A stretch of DNA of 64,000 nucleotides from Nitrosomonas sp. Nm33 (GCF_900107265.1 NZ_FNPJ01000004.1:22141-86140); one strand, 5' to 3'; counted from the stretch's first letter, positions 47,258-57,157 are shown. A program made the numbers and translations. The notes: generated by a model from the sequence alone, not told the origin.

Positions 47258-47824
47258 TTATTTCATCAGTTCACGCATGAGAGTGTGCACATCTACCGGC
47301 GCCCCCAGGCGGCGAGCAACCTCTAAAATTTGGCCAGAACTGGGCTTGACTAAACGGGAGCATGCTTTCGAGTTTGCGTAAATGGTGTCTTCACAGTAGG
47401 CTGGTCTTGCACCCGAGCAGGCAAGCGCATCGGCGTAGCGCGAACTGCTACAGTAGGATGGGTGTGATGCGAAGCATGCGCCGGAATTGGCGTAGTTATC
47501 GCTTTCGCAATAAGCTTCGCTAGCCAGGAAGCAGGCACCGGAGTGAGCGTAACTCGAGCTGCTGCAATATACTGGATGTGATGTAAAGCACGCACCAGAA
47601 TTCGCATTGCTATCACTTTCACAGTAGGATGCATTAATCAAGAAGCATGCTCCTGCGTTGGCAAAACTCGTACTGTCACAATAGGAGAGATGCGAGGCGA
47701 AGCAAGCCTTGGCGTCAGCATTGGTAGTACTTCTGCAATACTCGGATGGCTCAGTGGGTAATGTAAATCCGCTGAGCAGATTCAGAAGCAGAAACAACAG
47801 TATGAATCGCCAGATACTTGTCAT
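47258..47824 (-). CDS. Secreted cysteine-rich repeat protein (seven 19-residue units)
   Basis: A 188-residue protein with a signal peptide (to LLSGFT). From about residue 27 there are seven consecutive 19-residue units of pattern (S/A/V)YC-x10-AC-x4-5, for example SYCESDSNANSGACFTSHP, giving fourteen regularly spaced cysteines. A C-terminal 40-residue segment without cysteines follows. GGAG precedes ATG 47824 (a GTG at 47827 is alternative). The units resemble no domain I can name; disulfide-linked repeats on an exported protein suggest a stable surface or envelope rod. Divergent in sequence between units, so it is an old repeat. Confidence 0.8.
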   Translation of the reverse strand: MTSIWRFILLFLLLNLLSGFTLPTEPSEYCRSTTNADAKACFASHLSYCDSTSFANAGACFLINASYCESDSNANSGACFTSHPVYCSSSSYAHSGACFLASEAYCESDNYANSGACFASHPSYCSSSRYADALACSGARPAYCEDTIYANSKACSRLVKPSSGQILEVARRLGAPVDVHTLMRELMK

Positions 47825-47934
47825 CACCTACTCCGATATATCCTAAATTTTGTCCTGGAAAGAGCGTCCACTACAGTCAACGCCCAAAACAGCATCAATG
47901 TAACAAAGTGAGAAAATAAGTCATAGACAACAGA

Positions 47935-48255
47935 TCAAACGCTAGTATTGTGTGGCGTATCGACACCTTGGGTGGGCATCAGTCCAGTTCGGTCCGCTGT
48001 AACTCTGCAGTGTGGCTTATCATTGGCAATATCGAAATCATTTTCCAAATGAAATGGCTGCAGGTTCTCCAGATGATCCGGACTACCTGGTTTAACATTT
48101 ACAATTTTCCAGCCATATTCTGACTTTGCATTATTATATTTTTGCCGGCTTATCCATGCGCCACATTGGTCCTGGCGCCACTCGGATATGTCTTGCCCCA
48201 GTGTCCCTCTTCCTTTTTCCCAGACTGCTTGTACCAAATTCTCATCGATAGTCAT
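47935..48255 (-). CDS. HNH-like small protein, motif degenerate
   Basis: A 106-residue protein. ATG 48255 is preferred because AGGAG lies 7 bases before it. SEWRQDQCGAWISRQKY and GWKIVNVKPGSPDHLENLQP look like the fold of small HNH-type proteins (often QDQCGAWI...GDHLxNLxP), but the catalytic EIDH motif is replaced by KIVN, so nuclease activity is doubtful. Family likeness is from memory. Confidence 0.45.
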   Translation of the reverse strand: MTIDENLVQAVWEKGRGTLGQDISEWRQDQCGAWISRQKYNNAKSEYGWKIVNVKPGSPDHLENLQPFHLENDFDIANDKPHCRVTADRTGLMPTQGVDTPHNTSV

Positions 48256-48547
48256 AGTCTTCTCCTGCAAAAAGGTTTTCTTAATATTTTCTAATAGTCA
48301 GAACTGCTTGTTCACCGATACCATCATTAAAATTTATTTGTCAATCTCGGTTTCGGTCTATTATTAGAAAACAGTGTAAGCAGCAAATTCCATCATGCAG
48401 GTAAGAAAGAAAATTTATCAGTAACACAGTGGTGATCTACCACCGCGTACTAACAAGCGTAGGTGGGTATTTGCCAGAAAAAACCCTGCTGAACACGCTT
48501 TGAGAACGCAGACGCAGCTGCGGACGGTTCATATCACGGAGGTTTAT

Positions 48548-50737
48548 ATGAAATCACAAAATGAGCGCCATGAGCACAAACAAAAGGGCAGCACAGCGCA
48601 ATCCTTACCAGCTGCTGAGATCAGAGGATTCTATACTTGCCCCATGCATCCCGAAATTCGGCAAAAAGACCCGGGAAATTGTCCAATCTGTGGTATGGCG
48701 CTGGAACCGGAAGCGATGACTGGAGAAGAAGGTGAAAACCCGGAGCTGACCGATATGCGTGAAAGGCTCTGGCTCGGCTTGCTGCTAACTCTCCCCGTTT
48801 TCTTATTGGAAATGAGTGCCCATTTTAGGGGTCAGCTCTTTTACCTCAATACTCATTTAGCTAACTGGATACAGCTGGTACTGGCTACCCCAGTGGTGCT
48901 TTGGGCGGGAAAACCCTTTTTCACGCGCGGCTGGACTTCATTGAAAACGCGCAAATTGAATATGTTCACGCTGATTGCCATGGGCACAGGGGTGGCCTGG
49001 CTATACAGTTTGGTGGCAACGCTGGCACCTGGTATTTTTCCCACTGACTTCCAGCAGGTGAACGGCGCTGTGGCGGTATATTTTGAGGCTGCTGCAGTGA
49101 TTACGGTACTTGTCTTGCTGGGACAGGTACTGGAACTCAAAGCACGCGAGCGGACAGGCGGTGCAATCCGTGCGCTACTCGATCTGGCGCCCAAAACAGC
49201 TCGCCGGCTTAGCGCCACAGGAGAAGAAGATGTACCACTGCAACATATCCATGTGGGTGATCTGCTGCGTGTTCGGCCTGGTGAAAAAGTTCCTTTGGAT
49301 GGCATCGTTACCGAAGGACGCAGCGCAGTGGATGAATCGATGGTGACGGGTGAATCGATGCCCGTGAAGAAAGAACCCAACAGTAAGGTGATCGGTGGCA
49401 CGATTAATCAGACTGGCAGTTTTGTGATGAAAGCCGAGCGCGTGGGTAAAGATACGATGCTTGCGCAAATCGTTCACATGGTGGCTGAAGCACAGCGCAG
49501 CCGCGCTCCAATTCAAAGACTGGCTGATGTTGTTTCTTCCTGGTTTGTGCCTGCAGTTATCATCATTGCTTTGCTGGCCTTTATCGGGTGGGTTGTATAC
49601 GGACCGCCCTCTACCACCCTCAGCCATGCGCTCATTGCTGCAGTCAGTGTGTTGATTATCGCTTGCCCCTGTGCGCTGGGGTTAGCCACGCCCATGTCAA
49701 TCATGGTCAGTGTCGGCAAAGGCGCACAAGTGGGCGTGCTCATTAAAAATGCCGAAGCGCTGGAGCGTATGGAAAAAGTAGATACGCTGGTCATTGATAA
49801 GACCGGAACACTCACTGAAGGCAAGCCAACAGTAACCAAAATTGTTACGACCGAAGGATTTACCGAAGACACGTTGCTAGCGCTGGCTGCTTCGCTAGAA
49901 CAAAGCAGCGAACACCCGCTGGCGCATGCCATTGTCACAGCAGCGAAAGCAAAGAGGCTCGATCTATCTGCGGCAGATCAATTTGATTCACATACCGGCA
50001 AAGGTATTATCGGAAGAATAAAAGGGCAAAATGTTGCCCTAGGCAATGCAATGCTAATGGAAGAACAGGCCGTCGATGTTTCATCACTCAGTACGCAAGC
50101 TGATGCACTACGAGCCGAGGGTGCTACTGTCATTTTTATGGCTGTAGACAGCAAACTTGCCGGGCTGTTGGCCATAGCCGACCCGATCAAGACGACGACA
50201 ACGGCGGCGATCAAGGCGTTGCAGCAAGAGGGTATTCATATTGTGATGCTAACTGGTGATAACCGCCGCACTGCTGAAGCTGTAGCCAAGAAACTCGCGA
50301 TCACCGAAATCGAATCAGAGATTCTGCCAGAAGACAAAGGCAAAATTGTCAGAAAGCTGCGGGAAGCAGGACGAATTGTCGCTATGGCCGGCGACGGCAT
50401 CAACGATGCACCAGCATTGGCTGCGGCCGATGTTGGTATTGCCATGGGAACGGGTACCGATGTGGCCATGGAAAGCGCTGGCATTACGCTGCTCAAAGGC
50501 GACCTGACTGGTATCGTACGCGCTCGCAAGCTATCCATGGCAACCATGCGCAATATCCGACAAAACCTGTTCTTTGCGTTTATTTACAACGCTGCCGGGG
50601 TACCTGTGGCAGCAGGTATGCTCTACCCTTTCTTCGGGATCCTGCTCTCGCCGATTATCGCCGCTGCCGCAATGTCACTTTCTTCGATCAGTGTCATTGG
50701 TAATGCCTTGAGATTACGCCTCACTCCTTTGCAGTAA
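48548..50737 (+). CDS. Copper/heavy-metal-transporting P-type ATPase
   Basis: A 729-residue P1B ATPase. N-terminal heavy-metal-binding domain YTCPMHPEI (31-37) with CPICGM (45-50), eight predicted membrane helices, the metal channel CPC (373-375), phosphorylation site DKTGTLT (417-423), SEHPLAHA and the hinge [13 protein letters not shown]. This set is typical of CopA/CopF-type exporters of Cu(I). GGAGG sits before ATG 48548; a longer frame from 48500 is unlikely. No metal-responsive regulator is adjacent. Exports cytosolic copper; a role in detoxification is inferred. Confidence 0.94.
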   Translation: MKSQNERHEHKQKGSTAQSLPAAEIRGFYTCPMHPEIRQKDPGNCPICGMALEPEAMTGEEGENPELTDMRERLWLGLLLTLPVFLLEMSAHFRGQLFYLNTHLANWIQLVLATPVVLWAGKPFFTRGWTSLKTRKLNMFTLIAMGTGVAWLYSLVATLAPGIFPTDFQQVNGAVAVYFEAAAVITVLVLLGQVLELKARERTGGAIRALLDLAPKTARRLSATGEEDVPLQHIHVGDLLRVRPGEKVPLDGIVTEGRSAVDESMVTGESMPVKKEPNSKVIGGTINQTGSFVMKAERVGKDTMLAQIVHMVAEAQRSRAPIQRLADVVSSWFVPAVIIIALLAFIGWVVYGPPSTTLSHALIAAVSVLIIACPCALGLATPMSIMVSVGKGAQVGVLIKNAEALERMEKVDTLVIDKTGTLTEGKPTVTKIVTTEGFTEDTLLALAASLEQSSEHPLAHAIVTAAKAKRLDLSAADQFDSHTGKGIIGRIKGQNVALGNAMLMEEQAVDVSSLSTQADALRAEGATVIFMAVDSKLAGLLAIADPIKTTTTAAIKALQQEGIHIVMLTGDNRRTAEAVAKKLAITEIESEILPEDKGKIVRKLREAGRIVAMAGDGINDAPALAAADVGIAMGTGTDVAMESAGITLLKGDLTGIVRARKLSMATMRNIRQNLFFAFIYNAAGVPVAAGMLYPFFGILLSPIIAAAAMSLSSISVIGNALRLRLTPLQ

Positions 50738-51272
50738 TCATCTGTTAATGTTTGTTGAAATGCAGCAAAATCATCAGAATATTTTCAATCTGAGTTAGCA
50801 AAATTACTTTCTGGATCATTTCTCAGCATGTTTGACAACATATAGGATCCTCGGTACATTCCGGCTAAATAGAAAAAGATGTTTATATTAACTCTCCTCC
50901 AAATGCAATTGTGTCAAGGGTGACGCGTTTCTCGAATGTGTCTGCGCGGAGCTGATCGGAGTAAATATCAAGACTTCCGTCGAATTCACGTTGCGTGAAA
51001 CTACAATAGACTCGAAACGGCCTGGGAAATGGTCGATCAATGCTGTAACTACGAAAAGCGTCAGCCGGTGGTGAAGTCTTGAGTGCCTTGGCGTATGAGT
51101 CATGGAGTAAACCTTTTTCAATAGCCTACCTAAACCGTGCGTTTCCAAGGGAGTCACACTGATACTTATGTCCAAAAGAAAAATCGTATCACTATCGGTC
51201 ACCGTGAAGAATCGACTAGATGGGGCCAGAACCATTGTTCATCCATCTGATATATCTCGTATTACGCCCACC
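50738..51272. other. Intergenic region before the pentapeptide protein gene
   Basis: About 530 bases with no recognised gene. A minus-strand open frame (50888-51235) has no domain or ribosome site and was not called. An in-frame ATG at 51168 would extend the pentapeptide gene but put residues before its signal peptide. Confidence 0.4.
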
Positions 51273-51926
51273 ATGCACCCTGCTTTCCGATCGCTCGCTA
51301 ATTATTTTCGATGCTCTTTCTTGCTACTTTTGTTTATTTGCGCGGAAGCGCTTGCCCAAGAGGCACGCAACGTGGAGGGATGCAGTATCCGGCGAGGCAC
51401 ATTTTGCGTGGATATGAATCTGTACGGAAGCGATCTTCAAAATGCGAATCTGGCAAATTCCCAGTTCACCCGATCGGTACTTTCCAAAGCGAATCTCGCT
51501 GGGGCCAATCTAAATGAAGCGAATCTGTCGAGTACTCAACTACGCGAAGCCAATCTGAGCCAAGCTTCGCTGGTAAAAGCAAATGCCCGGGGCGCACGTT
51601 TTAATGACGCACAGCTAGTAGACGCGAATCTGCAAGGTGCTATTCTACAAAATGCGGATCTGAGTGGCGCTAATTTGACAGGAGCCAAGCTGACCAGCGC
51701 AGATTTCACCAACGCAAGACTTAGTGGCGCCAAACTCGACCATGCCGATATCCAGCGCGCCAACATGCGCGCCGCCCATTTGCGTGGAGCATCCCTGGTT
51801 AGCGCCAATTTGCAAGGGGTAAATTTTACCGATGCCGATCTGACCGACGCAGATCTGAGTGGAGCCAATCTCGAGCAGACTATTTTTACCATGGCGCGTA
51901 CAAGTGGATGCAAGGGTTGTCCCTAA
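51273..51926 (+). CDS. Exported pentapeptide-repeat protein
   Basis: A 217-residue protein. From ATG 51273 it has a signal peptide (to CAEALAQ), two cysteines in CSIRRGTFCVD, and then about 30 pentapeptide repeats of A(D/N)Lxx type (LQNANLANSQ... ADLTDADLSGANLEQ), which fold as a right-handed quadrilateral helix. It ends SGCKGCP. Secreted pentapeptide proteins have mostly unknown roles; DNA-gyrase mimics are cytosolic, so that role is unlikely here. It precedes a truncated R1 element. Confidence 0.85.
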   Translation: MHPAFRSLANYFRCSFLLLLFICAEALAQEARNVEGCSIRRGTFCVDMNLYGSDLQNANLANSQFTRSVLSKANLAGANLNEANLSSTQLREANLSQASLVKANARGARFNDAQLVDANLQGAILQNADLSGANLTGAKLTSADFTNARLSGAKLDHADIQRANMRAAHLRGASLVSANLQGVNFTDADLTDADLSGANLEQTIFTMARTSGCKGCP

Positions 51927-52000
51927 TTCCATTTGCAAATCAAACATGGCGCAAGAGCGAGCCGCAGACAGTATAAATAATATGGCAAGGTGAAGCTGTC
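51927..52000. repeat. R1 element, truncated copy 2
   Basis: Begins TTCCATTTGCAAATC with the same left end and interior (CATGGCGCAAGAGCGAGCCGCAGACAG) as the full copies, but the similarity stops near 52000 and the right inverted end is missing. It runs up to the end of the DUF429 gene, which may have been altered at its 3' end by the element. Confidence 0.8.
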
Positions 52001-52005
52001 GACAC

Positions 52006-52749
52006 TCACCCCGATTGCCCAAGCGCATCCCTCGGTACCCATACCCAGCCTTCTGAAGCCGGTATGTCGCTAGCCGGCGAAGCAAGCAACTCACGCTGCT
52101 CCGCATAGAGATAAGCAACCAGGGCGCAGGTCAAAGCATCCTCTTTGTCTTCATGACCTAAAGCATCATAGCGACTACGCAACCTGGCGATCATGACGGA
52201 GCGCTGGCATCCGGAGGGATAGGTTTCCAGCACAGTCAGTGAACAACCGTCGGTCCAGACGCCACAGCTTGAGATCTGGCGGGCAAATCGCGCCAATACA
52301 TGCATCCCTTTGGTCGTCTGGCTGCCTATCATGTCCTTGATAGGCGACAACGGGGCAAGTCCCTGCTCGAACAGCAGACGCTCTGTCTTTCGGTACAGAT
52401 AAGGGTTGCTGAACGAGTCGCCCAATGCTGCGACGCCTTTCAGTTCTGTGATCAAGTTGATCAACTCTTCAGAGAATCCCAGCGGTGTGTCGATCGCCAG
52501 ATAGATGTGCGACATAACATGAATAGTGTCAGCAGCGGCACACGGTTCAAACAATGCCTGAATCCATGCATTGGAGGTTTCTGCCGCATTGATTGAATTG
52601 CGCAAGTTGCCGCGCCACGGCTGGCCGACAATAGCGAGCGATGCATCCAGGATCACGATGGCATCGTGACTCCTGCTATTTTTATCGCAATTCCAGCCAC
52701 CTACATCCCAACCAATGTAAAAATCCTGGGATTGTGCAACACTACTCAT
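52006..52749 (-). CDS. DUF429 family protein (RNase H-like fold)
   Basis: A 247-residue protein from ATG 52749 (10 residues shorter than the longest frame). It shows IGWDVGGWNCDKN at the N-terminus, LAIDTPLGF, LETYPSG and HEDKEDALTCALVAYLY near residue 200, the acidic-residue pattern of DUF429, a predicted nuclease family of unknown substrate. Its stop abuts the truncated R1 element. Alone on the minus strand; the rtcA operon lies upstream. Confidence 0.78.
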   Translation of the reverse strand: MSSVAQSQDFYIGWDVGGWNCDKNSRSHDAIVILDASLAIVGQPWRGNLRNSINAAETSNAWIQALFEPCAAADTIHVMSHIYLAIDTPLGFSEELINLITELKGVAALGDSFSNPYLYRKTERLLFEQGLAPLSPIKDMIGSQTTKGMHVLARFARQISSCGVWTDGCSLTVLETYPSGCQRSVMIARLRSRYDALGHEDKEDALTCALVAYLYAEQRELLASPASDIPASEGWVWVPRDALGQSG

Positions 52750-52982
52750 CTTAACTAGCCTGCAACTGAAAGTACGCACTCCAGTCTATAATGAACCACC
52801 GAGATGACATCATTTTCTGCACTCAGAGCTTATTCAAGTGTAGGGACGGTGCGCAGGAAATGATCAACATTCAGCAGCATTAAATGATTCCTTCAGAAAC
52901 TTTAGTCATTTTCATCATATGTTACGCCAAGATGGCAGTTGATTAATGTAAAACCAGCAATGGCCCATTTGCTCCGTTGCCA

Positions 52983-53855
52983 TCACCGGGCTTTCACCAA
53001 CACTGTCAGCGCACCGGCCAGTCCTTCGACCACACGCGCCATTTCGGCATAGTTGAGCTCCCAAGGAGTATCACTAGCACGATGATAGTGCGGATAGCGA
53101 TAAAATGCTGTATCAGTGACCATCACTGCCTGATAGCCCTGCCGCCAGAACGAGAGCTGATCGCTCCATGAGACGCCTGGCACGATGGTAGGGCTTGCGA
53201 GCGTCTCGTACGGAAAATCCGAACTGGCGGCGAATGCTGCCGCAAATTGCTTAAGTGCACGACGTGACTTGAGATTGGACACAAAGCCGATAAAATTGCC
53301 CCGATCGGGATAGAACCAACGCAGAAGAGGTGGATAATTCTGACTGCCTGACTCGTCGCTATAACAACCGAGCATCTCGAATGAGAGCATTAGACGGATG
53401 TCATCATGCCGCTCACGCGCAGCTTGCGCATAGATCTTGCTTCCCATATCGCCGAAATAGAAGAACGGTGCTTCTTCATTCACAAATGCAACTAACCGCA
53501 GTGTGCGCTCGGGTTTGATTCCGACGAGAAGCCGTGCGATCTCGAGCAGAGCTGCGACGCCCGAAGCATTGTCATCTGCACCCGGGCTGCCTGTCACGCT
53601 GTCGTAGTGTGCACCGGCGAGCACAATCTCATTTGCCCGCACCTCACCGCGAATCTCGATCTCGAGGTTCTCACTCCATACACCGCCCGCATCATAGCCC
53701 TGGGCATGGACCTCATAGCCCAACTGGCCCCATGTATCACGGATGTAGTCGGCAGCAGCGTACAGCGCTTTCGGTCGCCACACGTTGCGCTCGCCGATCT
53801 CACCAGCAAGTTTTTCAACATGCAGCTGCAGCCGTTGTTCGAGTAGTGGTTTCAT
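52983..53855 (-). CDS. M28 family zinc metallopeptidase, last gene of the rtcA operon
   Basis: A 290-residue cytosolic version of the peptidase at 25710, without a signal peptide. Metal motifs are GAHYDSVTGSPGADDNASG (about 95-113), NEEAPFFYFG and VTDTAFYRYPHYHRASDTP. Its ATG overlaps the DUF504 stop (ATGA), so it is translationally coupled to it. M28 members cleave N-terminal residues; in this operon a dipeptide substrate containing an unusual amino acid is possible. Confidence 0.87.
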   Translation of the reverse strand: MKPLLEQRLQLHVEKLAGEIGERNVWRPKALYAAADYIRDTWGQLGYEVHAQGYDAGGVWSENLEIEIRGEVRANEIVLAGAHYDSVTGSPGADDNASGVAALLEIARLLVGIKPERTLRLVAFVNEEAPFFYFGDMGSKIYAQAARERHDDIRLMLSFEMLGCYSDESGSQNYPPLLRWFYPDRGNFIGFVSNLKSRRALKQFAAAFAASSDFPYETLASPTIVPGVSWSDQLSFWRQGYQAVMVTDTAFYRYPHYHRASDTPWELNYAEMARVVEGLAGALTVLVKAR

Positions 53856-54121
53856 TTTGCTTTACTCCCAGGATGTCGTTCCCAGATAAGCGTTCCATCG
53901 CGCCAAACTTTTCGCACCCGATGAAACGGTACAGTATGCAGTGTGCCATCCTCCTCTTCTGCCTCGAATGTAAAGTGCTGACCTGATTCAATGTCTATCC
54001 GTTCGAGCGGCACACGCTTGAGCTGGTGTTCGACCTTATCTTCGTAGGCAAGCTCAAATTTTCCCTTACCGAATTCGGGATCCCAGCGGATGCGCGCGAG
54101 CAGTTCGTGAATCGGAATCAT
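53852..54121 (-). CDS. DUF504 / MJ1316-like RNA end-recognition domain protein
   Basis: An 89-residue protein of family UPF0248/DUF504: MIPIHELLARIRWDPEFGKG, ELAYEDKVEHQLKRVPLERI and VPFHRVRKVWRDGTLIWER. The MJ1316 group has been proposed to recognise cyclic-phosphate RNA ends and is often fused to RNA repair enzymes. It overlaps rtcA at its start (ATGA) and the peptidase at its end (ATGA). Adjacent to RtcA the RNA-end role is plausible but not shown. Confidence 0.85.
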   Translation of the reverse strand: MIPIHELLARIRWDPEFGKGKFELAYEDKVEHQLKRVPLERIDIESGQHFTFEAEEEDGTLHTVPFHRVRKVWRDGTLIWERHPGSKAK

Positions 54122-55158
54122 GACTGTTCTCCACGTGCTCTCACAGTAACGTATGCGAGCCCTGATGATTCAGTTACCTCGAACGTTACCGGCAGAAACT
54201 GTTCGATCAGCCACATTGCAGTGCGCGCATGCAACGAGACGCTGCGTGTGCTGAATGATCCACCCCCTACAAGCGCAAGGTAAACAAGCATTTGATCAGC
54301 TGCGTGGATATCGAGTGCAGCGCCCGCTGCAATATCTGTGGCAAGCTCTTCTCCCACAGTCTCACCAAGCGTCTCCGCGGATACACCCCGCTCTGCGACC
54401 CGCGCTGCACCGAGCACAGTGTGCTCGCTCTCGAGCCAGCACACGATGGCGCCGCCTGCACCGAAAGCCGCTTCGCGCCCCATAATCTGTGTCTCGATAC
54501 TTGCCTGTGTGCCATAAGCGCCAAGCCGGTTAAGTACCGCTTGCTTCATTCGTAACGCAATATGCTCAGGAAGATTAGCTACATGCGCAACCCCGCAGAT
54601 CGCCTTACTGTACCCAGACGCATCGAACACTGCAGATGAAAGCATTGCTGGCCTCACTGCGAGCTCGATCTCGCCGCCACCCCGTGGATAGTAGCCACGC
54701 CGCAGCACACGCATGGTCACCCGGGCACCAAGTCGCTCGACAAGCCGGATGATCACTTCGTGCAAGTAATCCGCAGCGGGTGCCTGTCGGACGTCGGTAC
54801 CGCCAGTGATGTGCACTTTGCAAGGGAGATGGACCGCTAGCATGACTGGCAGCAAGGCTTGCAGCACTAGTGTAATGCTGCCCGCAGTGCCAACATCAAA
54901 GCGATAATCGCCACCACGAAGCATTGCTGGTTCGAAAACAATTTGTTGTGATCGTAAGATGAGGCCTTCGATTCTCGCGCTGCAAAGCTTGCCCACTGCA
55001 AGCACCCCAGCGAGGTGCTGCGCTGCGAGACCGGGTTTGTCGCGTCGTACACGAATATTCGTAATGCAAACTCCAGCACCGGTAATGGCAGACAACGCTA
55101 CGGCAAGCCGCAGCAGCTGCCCACCACCCTCGCCATAGCTACCATCAATTTCGAGCAT
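54118..55158 (-). CDS. rtcA: RNA 3'-terminal phosphate cyclase
   Basis: A 346-residue RtcA that converts RNA 3'-phosphate to 2',3'-cyclic phosphate with ATP. Signatures are DGSYGEGGGQLLRLAVALSA at the N-terminus, TVMLxxL-like QALLPVMLAVHLP, RGYYPRGGGEIEL and the C-terminal part with FEVTESSGLAYVTV. The catalytic histidine near the end (MLVYLALVGGGSFSTRS replaces the usual HLxTN...) should be checked, since the standard HxxTN motif is not obvious. It overlaps DUF504 at its end; the dehydrogenase-like gene ends 15 bases before its start. No RtcB ligase is present in the window. Confidence 0.9.
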   Translation of the reverse strand: MLEIDGSYGEGGGQLLRLAVALSAITGAGVCITNIRVRRDKPGLAAQHLAGVLAVGKLCSARIEGLILRSQQIVFEPAMLRGGDYRFDVGTAGSITLVLQALLPVMLAVHLPCKVHITGGTDVRQAPAADYLHEVIIRLVERLGARVTMRVLRRGYYPRGGGEIELAVRPAMLSSAVFDASGYSKAICGVAHVANLPEHIALRMKQAVLNRLGAYGTQASIETQIMGREAAFGAGGAIVCWLESEHTVLGAARVAERGVSAETLGETVGEELATDIAAGAALDIHAADQMLVYLALVGGGSFSTRSVSLHARTAMWLIEQFLPVTFEVTESSGLAYVTVRARGEQS

Positions 55159-55173
55159 AAGTTACCCTATCAG

Positions 55174-56064
55174 TCACCCCCATAAGGAATAGCGATGCGC
55201 GCCTGGCTTGAGACTCGGAATACGCTTGGCGGCATCGAGCATCACCCGTGCAGCGAATGTCGGCACATCAAACCGTCCTTCCAGCAGCAAGGTGGCATGC
55301 GCACCTGTTCGCTCGGTACCGATACGTTCCAGCATAATGCCGCGACCTTCCTCTTCCAGGGTGGCAATGCTCTCGACTTCGAACACATGTGTCTGTTCGC
55401 CCACGAAAAGCGGATCAGCAGCGAGGGCAGCCTCAACTTTATCGAGCGAGGCGCCCTCCGAGCCCTTTGCACCCTTTACGCCCTTTGCACCTTTTGCGAG
55501 TTCGACGTAGACATAGCGGGTCAGTTTCCCCTGCCAATCCCGCGTCTCGGTGGCAAGCGCTCCTTTCACACCTTCGATACCTTCCACCACTTTGGTGTGA
55601 TGAAGGCTCGCGCCTGGCCGACTGGTGCGCTTGGTGTGACTATCTGGAATCAGTGTCGTGAACGCGCGCTCGAACAGCCGCAGCATACCCGGATTCCATC
55701 CTGCCCCAACAATGGCACGCGTACTATGGTGGCGTGCTGCATCGCCGATTGCATCGTAATGCATCTCAAGTGCATGCCCTTCGAGCACCGCACACTCGAT
55801 AACAGGGATTTCTGCCTGCAACAATTCGCGTGCAACACCGAGGACGACATCTGCAGGCACACAGATCAGTGCTACATCGATACGCTTCAGGTCACGAATA
55901 TGCGTGACCACCGGGATCTCGCCAAGCGGATCGGGCAATTTAATTGGTGAAGTTGGGCGCCGAACAACACCAGCCAATGCAAGATAGTCTGTATTGCGTA
56001 ATGCAAGTGCACAAGCACGCCCTACTCGCCCAAAGCCGATGACTGCAATGTTAAGCTTCGCCAT
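55174..56064 (-). CDS. Diaminopimelate dehydrogenase-like oxidoreductase
   Basis: A 296-residue protein with an N-terminal NAD(P)-binding fold (VIGFGRVGRACALAL, residues 8-22) and a C-terminal domain with GAGWNPGMLRLFER (about 128) as in meso-DAP dehydrogenase. An unusual lysine/glycine-rich insert AKGAKGVKGAKGSEGAS (about 202-218) has no counterpart I know. GGAGG lies 8 bases before the start. First gene of the operon with rtcA, DUF504 and M28. Substrate not proven; DAP or another amino acid is possible. Confidence 0.78.
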   Translation of the reverse strand: MAKLNIAVIGFGRVGRACALALRNTDYLALAGVVRRPTSPIKLPDPLGEIPVVTHIRDLKRIDVALICVPADVVLGVARELLQAEIPVIECAVLEGHALEMHYDAIGDAARHHSTRAIVGAGWNPGMLRLFERAFTTLIPDSHTKRTSRPGASLHHTKVVEGIEGVKGALATETRDWQGKLTRYVYVELAKGAKGVKGAKGSEGASLDKVEAALAADPLFVGEQTHVFEVESIATLEEEGRGIMLERIGTERTGAHATLLLEGRFDVPTFAARVMLDAAKRIPSLKPGAHRYSLWG

Positions 56065-56238
56065 GAGTCTTCCCTCCGTACCTCTCTAGGAAAAGTGCTC
56101 GCTGAGCTGTTTAATTTTTTAGTGTCTTCCTATTCGACCTCTCTTTTTACATCAAGTGCAATCGCAAGTATTCGCTGAAGCAGTTTAGTTCTGCGTAATA
56201 CTCATATTGGCTCAATCTATGGATATGATGTGTGTTCC

Positions 56239-56820
56239 CTATGGTTTAATCTTCGTTCCCAGCACTTGCAGGAATTTGGCGAGCCAATCCGGATGCGCAG
56301 GCCACCCTGGGGCAGTCACCAACTTGCCATCGACGTGAGCCTGATCCATTGGAATATCCACATACTTGCCACCTGCACGCGTAACATCTGGCCCCACCGC
56401 TGGATAAGCAGAACACGTCTTACCCTCGATGACTCCAGCTGCCACCAGGAGTTGCGCACCATGGCAGATGGCGGCAATCGGTTTGTTCGCTTCTGAAAAA
56501 TGTTGCACCATTTTGATTACTTTTTCGTTCAGGCGGATGTATTCAGGTGCGCGCCCTCCAGGAATGACCAGCGCGTCGTAATCTCCTGCCTTAACCTTGG
56601 CAAAAGTTGCATTCAGCGTAAAGTTGTGCCCTGGCTTTTCGCTATAGGTCTGATCTCCCTCGAAATCGTGCACTGCCGTGCGCACTGTCTCACCTGCCTT
56701 TTTATTGGGGCAGACAGCATGGACAATATGTCCCACCATCAACAGTACCTGGAAAGGTACCATGACCTCGTAGTCTTCCACATAATCACCAGCCAGCATC
56801 AAGATTTTCTTTGCACTCAT
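56239..56820 (-). CDS. DJ-1/PfpI family protein
   Basis: A 193-residue class I glutamine-amidotransferase-like protein. The nucleophile cysteine is in [14 protein letters not shown] (about 113), with an acid in [15 protein letters not shown] and the partner region [13 protein letters not shown]. Family activities include deglycase, chaperone and peptidase. The second ATG (56820) is chosen since GGAG lies 6 bases upstream; the first is 3 bases before. Monocistronic. Confidence 0.9.
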   Translation of the reverse strand: MSAKKILMLAGDYVEDYEVMVPFQVLLMVGHIVHAVCPNKKAGETVRTAVHDFEGDQTYSEKPGHNFTLNATFAKVKAGDYDALVIPGGRAPEYIRLNEKVIKMVQHFSEANKPIAAICHGAQLLVAAGVIEGKTCSAYPAVGPDVTRAGGKYVDIPMDQAHVDGKLVTAPGWPAHPDWLAKFLQVLGTKIKP

Positions 56821-56961
56821 CATGCACTCCTTTTTGTTGTGTTTTGCAAGTTGTCTTTCTGGCAGCTATTGTAGCGAATTGGCTGCTAATGAGTCGGCTG
56901 GTAGTCAGTTTAAGCTGGCCAATTTGGAAAAACAGTGAGAAAAAACCAGTTATTGAACCTT

Positions 56962-57063
56962 ATTCCATTTCCCAATCAAACATGGCGCAAGAGCGAGCCA
57001 AAAACAGGATGAATAATATGGCAAGGTAAAACCGACAAAGTCAGGTTTGATTTAGAAATGGAA
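56962..57063. repeat. 101-bp MITE-like element R1, copy 3
   Basis: TTCCATTTCCCAATC ... GATTTAGAAATGGAA with inverted ends. TTA directly precedes and follows it, as in copy 1, consistent with a 3-bp target duplication. Confidence 0.88.
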
Positions 57064-57157
57064 TTACAGTTAGCTCGTTGATCAGAAAGATAGAGACCGC
57101 CTCCGAAAACAAGACTCATGGTCAACTTTCTTTTTGAAATTAAAGACGATGCCTAAC

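Noticed and set aside
50888..51235. Minus-strand open frame of 115 codons upstream of the pentapeptide gene
   Set aside because: No domain, no ribosome site, and it overlaps the possible extended start of the pentapeptide gene.
51273..51926. Pentapeptide protein as a gyrase-protecting Qnr-like factor
   Set aside because: It carries a signal peptide and ends with a CxxC-like segment, unlike cytosolic Qnr proteins.
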